A stretch of DNA of 58,216 nucleotides from Pelargonium nanum (Eukaryota; Streptophyta; Magnoliopsida; Geraniales; Geraniaceae), in contig JAYMTF010000072.1 of NCBI GenBank assembly GCA_036897485.1, positions 1 through 58,216 on the forward strand, written 5' to 3'. Made by a program: the position numbers and the translations under genes. Positions 37,241-48,632 of the stretch are shown here, piece by piece. The notes under the pieces are model-generated. The model did no database searches and was not told where the DNA came from. It saw nothing but the letters and a program-made list of their open reading frames with translations. Each line of letters starts with the position of its first letter. Position 1 is the first letter of the stretch.

Positions 37241-39838
37241 ATGTTCGGTGGCGGAGGAGGAGACGACGAGACCTTAGGTCGTATAAGCATGATCGCGTCG
37301 TCGCTGCTGAGTCCTCCTCCGGCGGCGACGACGACGGCGCAGCCCCAGTGGGGCCTTCAGGAGACGAGAGATTTCATCGCGATCAGGGCGGAGCTGGAGA
37401 GGGACTTCACGGTGGCGAAGCGCAACAAGACGCTGTGGGAGGTGGTTAGTGCCAAAATGAAGGAGAGAGGGTATCGCAGGACTCCTGATCAGTGTAAATG
37501 CAAGTGGAAGAACCTTGTTAATCGCTACAAGGTAGGTCCTTTCAGATTGATTTCAGTTTTGGTTTCATTTTCCTGTAAATTTGTTGTTTGTGTTTTCTTT
37601 TCCTCTCATTTTCTCAGCAACCAAACATCACTTATCTCCTATACTAATGCTGATTAATCATTAATTATAAAAACTATAGCTTTGAAGTTTGATAATGTTC
37701 TACTCTCTGCACTTGATATTTGTTTACATTTTGATTTCAGATTTGGTTTCATTTTCCTGCAAATTGTTATTAGTTCAACATAGAGAGGATTTTAGTTGAA
37801 GAGCTATAAATTCAGTTTCTTTGCTTGTGTTTTATTTTTCTCCCGTTTTCTTGGCAACCAAACATGACTTATCTCCAATACTAATTCTGATATTATAGGT
37901 TTTTAGTTGATTAATCATTTATAACAAAAACTATAGCTTTGAACCTTTGTAATGTTCTTCCCTCTGTACTTGATATCTGTTTGCTTTTCTTGTTATGTGA
38001 TGGATAGAGATGGTGATTAATTTCTTTGATTTCAGATTTGGGTTCGTTTCGTTTCCTGCAAATTTGTTTGTAGTCTTAGATAGAAGGGAATTTTAGTTGA
38101 AGAGCTATCAATTCAGTTTTTCGCTTGTGTTTTATTTTTCTCTCATTTTCTCAGCAACCAAACATGATTTATCTCCAATACTAATGCTGATCTTGATAAG
38201 TATTGATTAGATTAATCATGAATAAGAAAAACTATAGCTTTGAACTTTTTATAATGTTCTACTCTTTGTAGTTGATATCTGTTTGCATTCTTGTTATGTG
38301 ATAGATGGAGATGGTGCTTAATTTTATTTATTTATTTCATATTTGATATCTCCAATATTAATGCTGATAATGATAGGTACTAAGTCGATTAATCTCTAAT
38401 AAGAAAAACTATGGCTTTTAACTTTTATAATGTTATACTCTCTATGTACTGAAATTTGTTTGCATTTCTTGTAATGTGATGGATAGAGTGCTCAATTTCT
38501 TCAATTTCAGATTTGGCTTCATTTTCCTGTCAATTTGTTAGTTGTTTGTTGTAGAGGGGAATTTTTGTTGAAGATCTAAAATCCATTTTTTTCTTCTCTT
38601 TCTCTAATTTTCTCAGCAACCAAACATGACATATCTTGTAGCTTTGAATTTTTACAATGTTATATTATCTGTATTTCATATCTGTTCGCATTTCTTTTTA
38701 TGCACCGATTATTGTAGATTTTTTAATTTGTTGCTGCTGTTTTGGGTTTTGATGTTCAAATGAATGATTGGATGAATCATTTGCAAAAATATTAGAAACC
38801 CTAGAACAAAGAAAGGATTGAGAATCCACCTACCACATATGGGTTAAATTAGTGATCTAGGACTAATTTATAGCAGTTTTTCTCATGCTCTCATGGCCAG
38901 CTCTAACAGATTAGGTTAACCTCTTACAACTTTGTTGATTTGTTGATTTGTTGATTTCTTGTTTTTCTCTAGTTTAAGCAAGAGATTAGGTTAACCATTT
39001 GCAACTTTGCTTATTTCTTGTTTGTGTCTAGTTTAAACAATGCATTAATGCAAGCCTTTGAACTAACCAAGCCGTTTCCCAAATAATGTCGGGGATGGTT
39101 ACATGAAACCTTTAGCAAAACTCTTTGAGATCTTTTGCTCGTAATCTCTTAGCATATGAATCGTAGCTACTGTCATACAACATATTCTCTTCTTTTCTTT
39201 TCCCTTGCATGCATTTGACATCTCGAACATTAAAACAGGGAAAGGAGACATCGGATCCAGAGAATGGCCGTCAATGCCCTTTCTTTGAGGAACTGCATGC
39301 GGTGTTCACTGAAAGAGCAAAGAGCATGCAGAGATTACTCCTTGAATCTGAGGTCAGTTCTGGTCAGGCAAAGAAAAAAGTCAAGAAAATGAATGCAGGT
39401 CGATCCTCAGATGAATTCTCCGAGAATGAAGACGATGATGAAGCTGACAGCGACGAGGCACGACCTGGGAGAAGCAATCCCCGGAAAAGGAAGGTGGAAA
39501 AAGTTGCATTGGACAAGTCTTCAAAAGTGATAACTTCTCCCAATAGCAATAGCGGGGCTGGTGGTATTCAGGAATTGCTCAAGGAATTTTTGCAGCAGCA
39601 ACAAAAGATGGAGATGCAGTGGATGGAGACAATGGAGAAGCGTGCTCGGGAGCGAGAGTTGTTTGAGCAGGAATGGCGACGGACAATGGAAAATTTAGAG
39701 AGAGAGCGGTTAATGGCAGAGCAGGCTTGGAGGGAAAGGGAAGAACAGAGGAGAATGAGAGAAGAAAGCCGAGCTGAGAGGAGGGACGTCTTGTTAACAA
39801 CCCTCTTGAACAAGCTCCTCCATGAAAATGATCCCTGA
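37241..39838 (+). CDS. Single-trihelix transcription factor, GT-3-like (GT-gamma clade)
   Basis: Two exons, 37241-37531 and 39239-39838 (phase 0 intron of about 1.7 kb), encode 296 aa. One trihelix domain spans about residues 35-115: WGLQETRDFIAIRAELERDF, LWEVVSAKMKERGYRRTPDQ, CKCKWKNLVNRYK and, across the intron, the fourth-helix region CPFFEELHAVF. An acidic SENEDDDEADSDE tract and a basic PRKRKVEK patch (probable nuclear signal) follow. The C-terminus is a long charged coiled coil, as in Arabidopsis GT-3a/GT-3b, ending LLTTLLNKLLHENDP. The family binds GT-elements and may heterodimerise through the coiled coil. I do not assign a specific gene name. The start is the first ATG after a likely leader. 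Confidence 0.88.
37540..38700 (+). repeat. Intronic tandem array, about four to five diverged units
   Basis: Within the GT-3-like intron. Units of roughly 200-300 bp share GATTTCAGATTTGG followed by TTCATTTTCCTGCAAATTTG (near 37542, 37733, 38029, 38503), then CAACCAAACATGACTTATCT (near 37617, 37854, 38153, 38615) and an ACTATAGCTTTGAA block. A shortened unit lies near 38340. Each carries a TTTCAG sequence resembling a 3' splice site. Confidence 0.8.
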
Positions 39839-40855
39839 AGTTTGTGAGTAAAGCGGCTACGTATAAAAAAAAACAAAAGAAAGTTTGACTAGGGCTTGTG
39901 AAGTACGAGAATACTGAAAGGTAAATATACAAGAAAGAAAATTATATGTTATGGCAAACAAAAGATCCTTTATAGTATATAGTAATCTATTGTTTTTGAG
40001 TTACTGGATCTTTCATATTCTTAAAAGGCTTTTAGGAAATTAAGTTATAGTGCTATTTTAGGATCTTTCTGTTTCATTTCCTTGTTTCCACCATACATGG
40101 TTTGTAGAATGACAATGTCCTTGTTCCTTGGATTTGTGAAGTTGGAGGTATATTAAGAATGATTGAGTTGCAAGAAGGATAATGTTAGAATTGTTATCTA
40201 CCTTTTCTTTTTCATGACGAGAGTATGAAGCATTGTATCTGGCTGGCAAATAATGGCTCGCTTGGCCTGATTTTGGCCCCCATCGTATTTTGCTTGTAAA
40301 ATGAGTCACAAGACCTACACTACCACTAGCCCAAGCTCTGCCAATTTTGTTGTACTATCTTATCTTAAATTTAGCACTTTGATCTGCAACCGTTTTTAAA
40401 AGAAAACAACTATGAACAATAGTGTAATGAAATCTTATGCGAGTGAATGACTCCATCAGTATATCAAACTGTGCAAAAGCCACCCAAAACACTATACAAT
40501 CAACTAAAAATCTCGAGGTTTGAAGTGAAGGACTTAGCCAATATATAAAGAGTCTCAAACTTTCAAGTGTTGTCAACACGGGATACTTAAACAAACAACA
40601 CTTTCAAATGAGACTTCAGTCAAAAATTCAGGCAAATATGAAAGATATCGAACCATGATATAATTTCAAGCCACTCGTTGGAACTGAAGAATCACACACT
40701 CAAATAAAGCAAACTCGGGTAAATCTCTAGATGTACCGTACAGTATAGGTCATGTACTCATTTCTGGTCAGCTGGCTCTGGTCTACATTGAAAGAGAGAG
40801 ATGGGGGCGTCGGTCGCACGTGCCAGACCACAGCTTATTGGGTGTGCTCATGTCA
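39839..40855. other. 3' flank of GT-3-like gene and upstream DNA of the FEI-type gene
   Basis: No gene seen. The first few hundred bases are probably 3' UTR. Short open frames here match nothing I recognise. Confidence 0.45.
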
Positions 40856-40859
40856 ATGT

Positions 40860-41867
40860 CATATATAAACCCACAGTGCCACACCCACTCTCTCTCTCTC
40901 ACTATCTTCACTAAAATCTCATACAGTATAATACAGCCAAGCAAGCTAGAGAGAGAAGAAAAGAAACTCACAACAGCTAGTTGAGAAGGCTTGAGAGGTT
41001 GAGGCAAGTTTTGTTGTTTTCTCTTTACAGCTCAACCTACATTTTCTTTTTCCTCTCCACAGATCCAATCCAATCCAAGGTCTGCTCCTCCTCTTCACTT
41101 TCATTTCCAGTAAAATCAGGGTTTTTTTGCTGTTGCCCATTTTGATTTTGGGCATGCTTTACTTGATTTTGAAGTAGTGGTGGAATTTGTGGGAGAAAGT
41201 TGCTTCCTTTATGCTTTTTAAGTTCTGGGTGAATCTTAATTGCGCTGGAAAGCCAGTTCAAATCACTGTGGCTGATTTGGGCTGTAATGAATCTCAAGTT
41301 TGCATCACTGTTCATTGTTCTTTTGGGTATTGTTTTGCTGAGCTCAAATTTGTGTTTTTGTTGAATTATGATCCATTTTACGGCTGTTTATCTATGAAAG
41401 CTGTCATTTTTTCGCCTGCCCATTTTTATTTTTCTTTCTTGGAGCAAGGATGTGATAAGTGAAAGCAAGCTTGAAGCTTGAAGCTTGTAGTTGAAAGTGC
41501 AGTTTATTTCTAAGTAATTTTGGATCTTATTTCATTATGTCATTTTGTGTCCTCTCTTCTGTTGCTTACAGCTTCTGTAGCTAGCTAACCCACCTTTTCT
41601 TTTGAAAGAAATGGTTACTTACATGAACTGCTCACTAACTGGTCACTGGGTTGATAATTGAGAATAGGACATTATAGTTTAGAATTTAGATTTGGATTTA
41701 CAGTTGCTTTCTTGGTTTCTCGCAGGGATCGTTGTGTCTTCTGTTGCAACATGGAGACATTATGTCGTCATCATTCAATATAGCTATATGCTGATGGGAA
41801 ATGCTCTAGAGCTTGCTCTGTTAGATGTTTTATAGTAGTAGCTATAGCATGCTTGACCAGAGCCACA
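40860..41867 (+). promoter_or_regulatory. FEI-type gene core promoter and long 5' leader
   Basis: TATATAAAC at about 40862 is followed by a CTCTCTCTCTCTC Y-patch at about 40889-40903, a typical plant core promoter. The leader to 41868 is about 970 bases. A likely leader intron ends at TTTCTCGCAG near 41726, which would remove the many small ATG frames in the middle. The donor is not clear; near 41080 is one candidate. Confidence 0.5.
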
Positions 41868-44800
41868 ATGGGCATCCGTCTGATGAAATGTTGTGGGCTA
41901 TGGCTTCTTTGCATTCAACTGCTTTCTGTCCAAATGCACAAAACCACGGCTATCAGTTCTGATGGTATGATGATGAATTCATATATCTTACAATCACTTA
42001 TTTTTGGTTATTTAATTACATGAATTCTGGCCTGAAAGCTTCTTGTGAAAAGTATATTGTCATCCTTATCTATATCAAAATTTGGTGTTACTATGAGACT
42101 CACTTAGGAGATTTCATATTTCCGGTCTCAGTTCAGGCTTATATGTGTTATGATGTTATCATTTATTAGTTTTTGAAACAATCTCCATCATGTTATAATC
42201 GTAATTATAAAGAGGTGCACGTATATGATACTGCATACTTCCTGTTTTCCAGTTTTACTCTAAGAAAGAGATATAGATGAGTTGTAAGCTTTCAACATGT
42301 TGATCATCGTCTAAACTCTGAAAGGTGATGGGTGCAATGATACTTCATGATTCCCAGTTCCCAGCTTCACAGTTTCATGTGCATGGGGTGTGGTTCAAGC
42401 ATGAGAAATGGACTTCACCATTTTCTTGTTTGATGATTTGCAGGTGAAGTGCTTCTAAGCTTCAGGAATGCAATTCTTACTTCAGATGGTGTTCTTCTTA
42501 AGTGGAGACCGGAGGACCCTGACCCATGTAATTGGAAGGGAGTGACGTGCAACCGGAAAACCAAGAGAGTAGTGTCCTTGTAAGTACACGAAACATCCTT
42601 GAAATGCATGTTATTATATTCAGCAGTAATTTTAAACGTTCTTCTACTGTAAAATTGGTAAGGTCCATGTGTAAGACAACAAATGACGACCAGTCTCTTT
42701 ATTAGTTTCCCTTGAATTTCTTTCTTGTTTCCTGTAAGTGAACCAAAACAAAACTATAATAAAAAAATACCATGAGAAGACCACACACAGCCTAGTATCA
42801 TTAAAGGCATGAGTTGGGCACAGGAGAGGTAACATATATATAAATATAAACAATTACACAGAATGGGGTATGTAGTCTGTGAACTTGGACATGTGTTACA
42901 TTCGGGAATTTTGATTTTTGACATTATCTAAGAGTGCTTATTGTAACTAACTTTTCAGGAATCTTTCTAATCACAAATTAAGTGGATCTATCTCACCTGA
43001 CCTTGGGAAGTTAGAGCACTTACAGATTCTGTAAGCATTGAGTACCTTTACGTGTCCTTTTTAATTCCCTATTATGTATTCGAACTGGAAGGCATGCCGC
43101 TTAGGCTGATGCCGTGGATAATGTTTAATGTGTTGTAGGCTTCTTCATAGTAACAACTTCTATGGCCCAATTCCTTCTGCGTTGGGAAATTGCACAGAGT
43201 TGGAGGGACTGTAAGTACCATCTGTGATTCTCTCTCTCGTGGATAGATATAGATGACTTAGTGATCTTGGATTTGCAATTAGTTCTTATGAATAATATAA
43301 AGTAATAATATAGTGAAGTCTAAATTTGGCATAAGCTGTGTAACTCCTTTGAGTTGTACTTTGTTTTGAAATCAGTCCCCGATCGTTAAATTGCTTTTAC
43401 TATCTGAAAACCTTATCAGTTGCTGATTTCGTGGTTTTGAAGAGTATTGAAATTACTGTATTCTTTGACAGATACTTGCAGGATAATTACCTAAGTGAAC
43501 CTATCCCAAGTGAATTAGGAAACATTACCGGCCTTCAACATTTGTGAGTTCTCTCTTACTTGAAAGCTTTTTTCACGTCTTGCAGTGCAGCAAGGAGGAA
43601 ATGGGTAGTTACTTTAAATAAATAAGATGTCGGTTAGTTGATTTTTCAATTGTGGCAAGCAACTAGATTATGTTGCTAATTTTTGTACGAAATATAAAAT
43701 TTTCAAAAATGATGATAAAAAAGAACTTGCTAAAACTTGTCATTAAATGTTGTCATAGGGATATATCAAGCAATTCTCTCATTGGAACTATCCCTCCTTC
43801 ACTTGGCAAGTTATGGAAGCTTATCACTTTGTAAGCAACTACTTTCTTACATTTATTTATATCAGCAATTGATGGTGCCTTCTATTTAATTGATGTTTGA
43901 TAATGTTTATTGATCTCGTTGAACATTTTGAAGCAACGTGTCAGCCAATTTTCTTGCTGGACCGATACCATCTGATGGAGTGCTTGTCAACTTTATGGAA
44001 AGCTCGTAAGTACTATACATCCTGTGTTTTTATAAACAATGTTTCAACAATCAACACTTGCATCTCACTAATTAGGACTCTGGCGATGGCTACATTAATC
44101 TGGAATATGATTGTTAGAATCTCGATTCGCTGATTCGAGTCAATATGATTCAAAATTACTACCAAATTAGACATGGATAAGATTCGGGAGAGAATCTCCA
44201 CATTCTCCCTATTCGGACGATTCACATTCCGATTCCCGATTTGAATACCGATTTAATAAACATGCTATTTATTCTTTGCTTAAGATCTATAATTTGGGGT
44301 GATTATTTATTATGTAAAATAAATAAAAAAGTATCATATAAATTCATGTGTTACCTGCAGCTTTGTTGGGAACCGCGAATTGTGTGGGAAGCAAATCAAC
44401 CATCCATGCAAAAGTGAAGAGCCTGCAACCCATTCTCCTATGTTTGGTAAGCAGTCATGCATCAATTGTTTGATATTAATTTAGGGGTAATTACATAAAT
44501 AACCCGTAGTATTGCTCACAAACTCATAACTAACCTAAAGAATTTTCCACGACACTTAACTAATCTTAAGTTTTGTCACCCCGTTTTATTAGTAAGTCTT
44601 GTAAACCCTTGAAATAAAAAGACAGTTTTACCGCTCATATACTCTTAAAATACCATCAAATTAAAGAAAAAAAACTTGGATTTTCTTACAATTAGTGGAT
44701 GAATGAGGAAAAAATGAAGAGATAAAAAGTTAGTTAAAAATGAATATATAAGTAAAATAGAATTGTCATACAAATGGGTCACAACATCAAGGACATGTGA

Positions 44801-47800
44801 TGAGCACATGAATATTTCATTAAAAGCTAAAACTAACATAATAGAGTAACTAAGCATAAGGTTAGTTATGTGTCAAATGGGCAATATTGCGGGTTACTTG
44901 TAATTATCCATAAAAAATCTATGATGCTTGTAATTATTTTCATTGTTGATCTACTCAAGACTTCTATTGTGACGGAAACTTACACTATAGCATTTCTCTT
45001 TTTGTAGCTCTAAATCTGACTGCAAAAACGAAAAACCCGGGCAGGTTAGCAATTTGTGCATTAGCAACCGCGATTGCGCTGCTTTTGGTCGCACTTATGT
45101 GTTTCTGGGGTTGCTTTATGTACAAGAAGTTTGGTAAAAATGACAGTAAAGGTCTTCCAATTGTCGTCAATGGAGGTGCAGTATTTTGTAGCTGCTTTCT
45201 ATTATAAATCATCACCTTCATGAGTTCCTACATCTCATTTGATCATATTGCATCAGGTGCATCAATTGTAACGTTCCACGGAGACTTGCCTTACTCTTCG
45301 AAAGACGTCATCAAGAAATTGGAAACTTTGAATGAGGAACACATAATTGGTTCGGGAGGTTTTGGAACGGTATACAAGCTTGCAATGGACGATGGAAATA
45401 TATTTGCTTTGAAAAGAATCATAAAGATGAATGAGTACTTTGATCGTTTCTTTGAGAGGGAGCTAGAAATTCTTGGGAGCATAAAACATCGGTACTTGGT
45501 GAATTTACGAGGATATTGCAATTCTCCTACATCAAAATGGCTAATTTATGATTACCTACCTGGCGGTAGCCTTGATGAAGCTCTTCATGGTGAGATCCAG
45601 CATGCCTTCTCTTCTGTATTCATTTCATTTAAGCTTTCACTGCTTGACATAGTTGTTGTTGTATGGGCATGTAATGGAGTAACTAGTGCTTCTTTAGGCC
45701 AATTTTTCGTGTGCAGAGCTACTAATTTGTACCTGAACCTGCACGCACCAGAAACCTCATCCACATGTTTTGTGGGTTCAGGTCGCATAAAATTAATCGA
45801 ATAAATTTTTGGGTCGGTTGGGTTTGTCATGAAAAAAGTGCGGATTGGGCCGAGCAACCTGCACATTTTCTTTGTAAAACTCGCAACGTGACCCTCTTCC
45901 AGTCGGGTTTGGGTTATATCTTTTCAATCCGACCCGAAACCTTAATTGTCAGCTCTACTCACGTGCAAAGTTGAACTTTCCTTAGTTACCCACCACAAAC
46001 TGACCCCAAAACGCATCATGCTTTTAGAGGCAACAATTTCTTGCCCATATCAATTGAGCATGAATCATTCAAGAATGATGGTTGTGGTTTTCTTCCCTTA
46101 CACCAAATAAACGAGACAAATGCTAGTCATCAATTGGTTACTAATGCTTGATACAAGACTTATACTTACCTGAATGAAAAAAAAATACGCCCTTTGTTCC
46201 AAAATGAATGCCCGCTTTCTTTTTTAGGAAGTTAGCTATGCATGAATTACCATTCATACCCCTAAGATAAGTTAGCTAGAACCCACTACAAGAGTATGAA
46301 GGGAGAGGGAAAGTCTAACCCTAACCCTTACTAACTAATTTTTAATTTATATAAAAACGGGAAGTGGACACTCATTTGGAACGGAGGGAGTAATTTTCAG
46401 TGCTTTGGTTGACGAGGTAGAACACATTTGTCTACTATTTGTTTATGTATAGTTGTACCCTCTTTCAATACAGTACAATTCATGTTACGCTAGAGAGATT
46501 TATAAGCTATAATTCATGACAATATTTGTCTACTTTCATTTGTCTTTTCTTTCAATTTGTATCTTTTGCATCTGATAAATTGTTTACTTAAAAGATTCTT
46601 TCTTGTGTATGAAACGATGATGTGTTATAATGACTTGTACAGACAGATCCGAGCAACTAGATTGGGACTCACGCCTGAATATAATTATGGGAGCAGCAAA
46701 AGGACTGGCCTATTTGCATCACGATTGCTCCCCCAGGATCATACACCGTGACATAAAGTCAAGCAACATTCTGCTTGATAGCAATTTGGAAGCTCGGGTT
46801 TCTGATTTTGGATTTGCTAAACTACTGAAGGACGAAGAATCTCACATCACAACCATTGTTGCCGGAACATTTGGTTATCTAGCTCCAGGTAAGCGCGTCT
46901 AAAAAACAACTGCACCTTTGATTTTACTTTTAGATCCTTGATCTTAGGATAAACTAACAAAATGGTCCCCAAATTATCTGTACCTGACCAATTTGGTCCA
47001 TGAACTAATTTTATGCTAAAATGACCCCCTAAACTATTGAAAACTGACCAAAATAGTCACTGACGTTAACATTCATTAGATAGTATTTTCAATAATTTTT
47101 TAATGCCACATGATCGAAACTGATGGAAAAACTAACGGGAGTTTACGTGAGGGGACCAAAATGGTCGGTTTACAATAGTTGGGGAACCATTTTGGCATAA
47201 AATTCATTTGGGGACCAAATTGGTCGGGTTTTGAAAGTTCAAGGTCCATTTTAGTAGTTTTGCTTTGATCTTATGTCTCATACAAACGAGGCATTGCTTT
47301 GTCATGTTACCGGTATATGTTATTTCGTATGTATAGACACTCCCAAAATTGTGTTCCTAAATACGTGCATGTTTTCAATTACAGAGTACATGCAGAGTGG
47401 TAGAGCAACTGAAAAGACTGATGTTTATAGTTTTGGGGTTCTTGTGCTTGAAGTAATGAGTGGTAAGCGACCCACTGATGCATCCTTCATCGAGAAGGGC
47501 TTAAATATTATCGGCTGGGTATGCATCCTCCCTATTATAGTTGCCATTTTTTTTTCTGACACACTTAACATCGTTTCTCTATAGACTGTCTTAGCACTTC
47601 ATCGGTTTCTTTTCTTCAGCTAAATTTTCTGGTTACGGAGAATAGGCAACTCGAAATTGTTGATCTAAATTGTGAAGGAGTACAATCACAGAGCCTTGAA
47701 TCATTGCTCTCAATTGCTATCCAGTGTGTTTCTTCAGTTCCTGACGACCGACCTACAATGCACAGGGTGGTTCAGTTGCTTGAATCTGAAGTCATGACCC

Positions 47801-47838
47801 CGTGCCCTAGCGAATTCTACGATTCCAGCTCGGATTGA
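41868..47838 (+). CDS. FEI1: FEI1/FEI2-type LRR receptor kinase
   Basis: Plasma-membrane LRR kinase; in Arabidopsis FEI1/FEI2 act in cell-wall signalling and root cell expansion. Thirteen exons: 41868-41964, 42444-42579, 42959-43030, 43139-43210, 43472-43543, 43759-43830, 43934-44005, 44361-44446, 45008-45175, 45257-45589, 46643-46888, 47385-47518, 47620-47838. They join in phase to 592 aa; Arabidopsis FEI1 is about the same length. Signal peptide ([13 protein letters not shown]), then the LRR N-cap with CNWKGVTC, then about five LRRs, each on a 72-nt exon. Membrane helix at about 240-263. Kinase: GSGGFGTVY (314-322), K335, HRD 428-430, DFG 448-450. C-terminal [16 protein letters not shown] is the FEI signature. 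DFGFAK replaces the usual DFGLAK. FEI1 against FEI2 cannot be settled here. Confidence 0.95.
44485..44909. mobile_element. MITE with about 30-bp terminal inverted repeats (FEI intron 8)
   Basis: The left end is GGGTAATTACATAAATAACC followed by CGTAGTATTGC. The right end, reverse-complemented, is GGATAATTACAAGTAACCCG followed by CAATATTGC. The ends match over about 29 of 31 positions allowing small gaps. Length is about 425 bp with no coding capacity. A clear target duplication was not seen. It sits wholly inside an intron of the FEI-type gene. Confidence 0.75.
45740..45960. repeat. Dispersed repeat with GGGTCGG/CCGACCC ends (FEI intron 10)
   Basis: More GC-rich than the surrounding intron and full of GGGTCGGTTGGGTT, CCGACCCGAAACC and GTGGGTTCAGGTCG phrases that partly pair with each other. 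This resembles a common plant short dispersed repeat, here inserted within the FEI-type gene. Ends and family are not resolved. Confidence 0.4.
46188..46390. mobile_element. Stowaway-type (mariner) MITE
   Basis: The right end, reverse-complemented, is CTCCCTCCGTTCCAAATGAG; the left end is CGCCCTTTGTTCCAAAATGA. Both resemble the CTCCCTCCGT Stowaway terminus. TA dinucleotides flank the element at 46186-46187 and 46391-46392, as expected for TA target duplication. Length about 203 bp, inside FEI intron 10. Confidence 0.7.
46930..47275. mobile_element. Foldback element, ATGGTCC / GGACCAAATTGG type, copy 1
   Basis: In FEI intron 11. The left part, AAACTAACAAAATGGTCCCC then GACCAATTTGGTCC, pairs with the right part, whose reverse complement begins AAACTACTAAAATGGACC and continues GACCAATTTGGTCCCC. 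The inverted arms are about 50 bp or more. A relative lies at 55075-55300. Confidence 0.6.
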
Positions 47839-48632
47839 AGCTTTCAAGGAAAGAATGTGTTCGAGTTTTGCAACAATATCAGCGAAAGGTGCTCGGATTC
47901 TGCAAAAATCACCTTCAGATTCCATTTTATTCATTTTTGTGCAGATTTATTACAGAAGATGGCCTTCTTGGAGCAATGCTGGTGTCCTCAAGTGTATATG
48001 ACTTTGGATAGATGGAGAAAATGGCATTTCTGTAAAATATGTTTTCAATTGCACATTTATTATCTATATAGAAATGGTCAGTCATGTATCATCTGAAGTA
48101 GAACTTGCTTCCATTCTCCATATTTGTAGCAAATCAATCTGTTCCTTTTACATTTAGTTTTGCTTATGGAGCATCAGAGGTTGACATGTTTAATTTAGTT
48201 TGGCCTAAAAGGGCGAAAAAAATATTTGAAGAGCTCATAGGCGGTCCTGCGCTAATATGATGGATATATAGTGTTTTTCTATGTTTTATTTTTCCAACGG
48301 TGGGTCGCTAATAATTTTGTGGAGCCCGTGGCGACCGATTTACTAAAACAGCTACTTTACCATATCCAAAATGTGAGCAAACAAGGGTAAGCATAGTGTC
48401 TCTTTCTGCAATTTACCATATCCAAAATGGCAAAATGCGAGCAAACAATTACAGCATTAGGGCAACATTTTGATTTTACATATCAATATGATCTATAACA
48501 GAGTCTTGGTCTTCACAGTTTCCCTACCCAATAGTAGATTACATTTGTTTTTCTTCAGAGACTTGAACCCTAACATCCATGCAGCTTCAATAGTCTCCAC
48601 AAGTCTTTGGCTTCTTGTTAGTTAGTTACATT
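47839..48632. other. Convergent 3' flanks of FEI-type and PotD-like genes
   Basis: Likely 3' UTRs of both genes. The phrase TTACCATATCCAAAATG occurs twice (about 48357 and 48414), both followed by GCGAGCAAACAA or a close variant, a short direct repeat. No gene seen. Confidence 0.5.

Noticed and set aside
46310..46335. CTAACCCTAACCC telomere-like words
   Set aside because: Only about two units, within a MITE; too short for an interstitial telomere tract.
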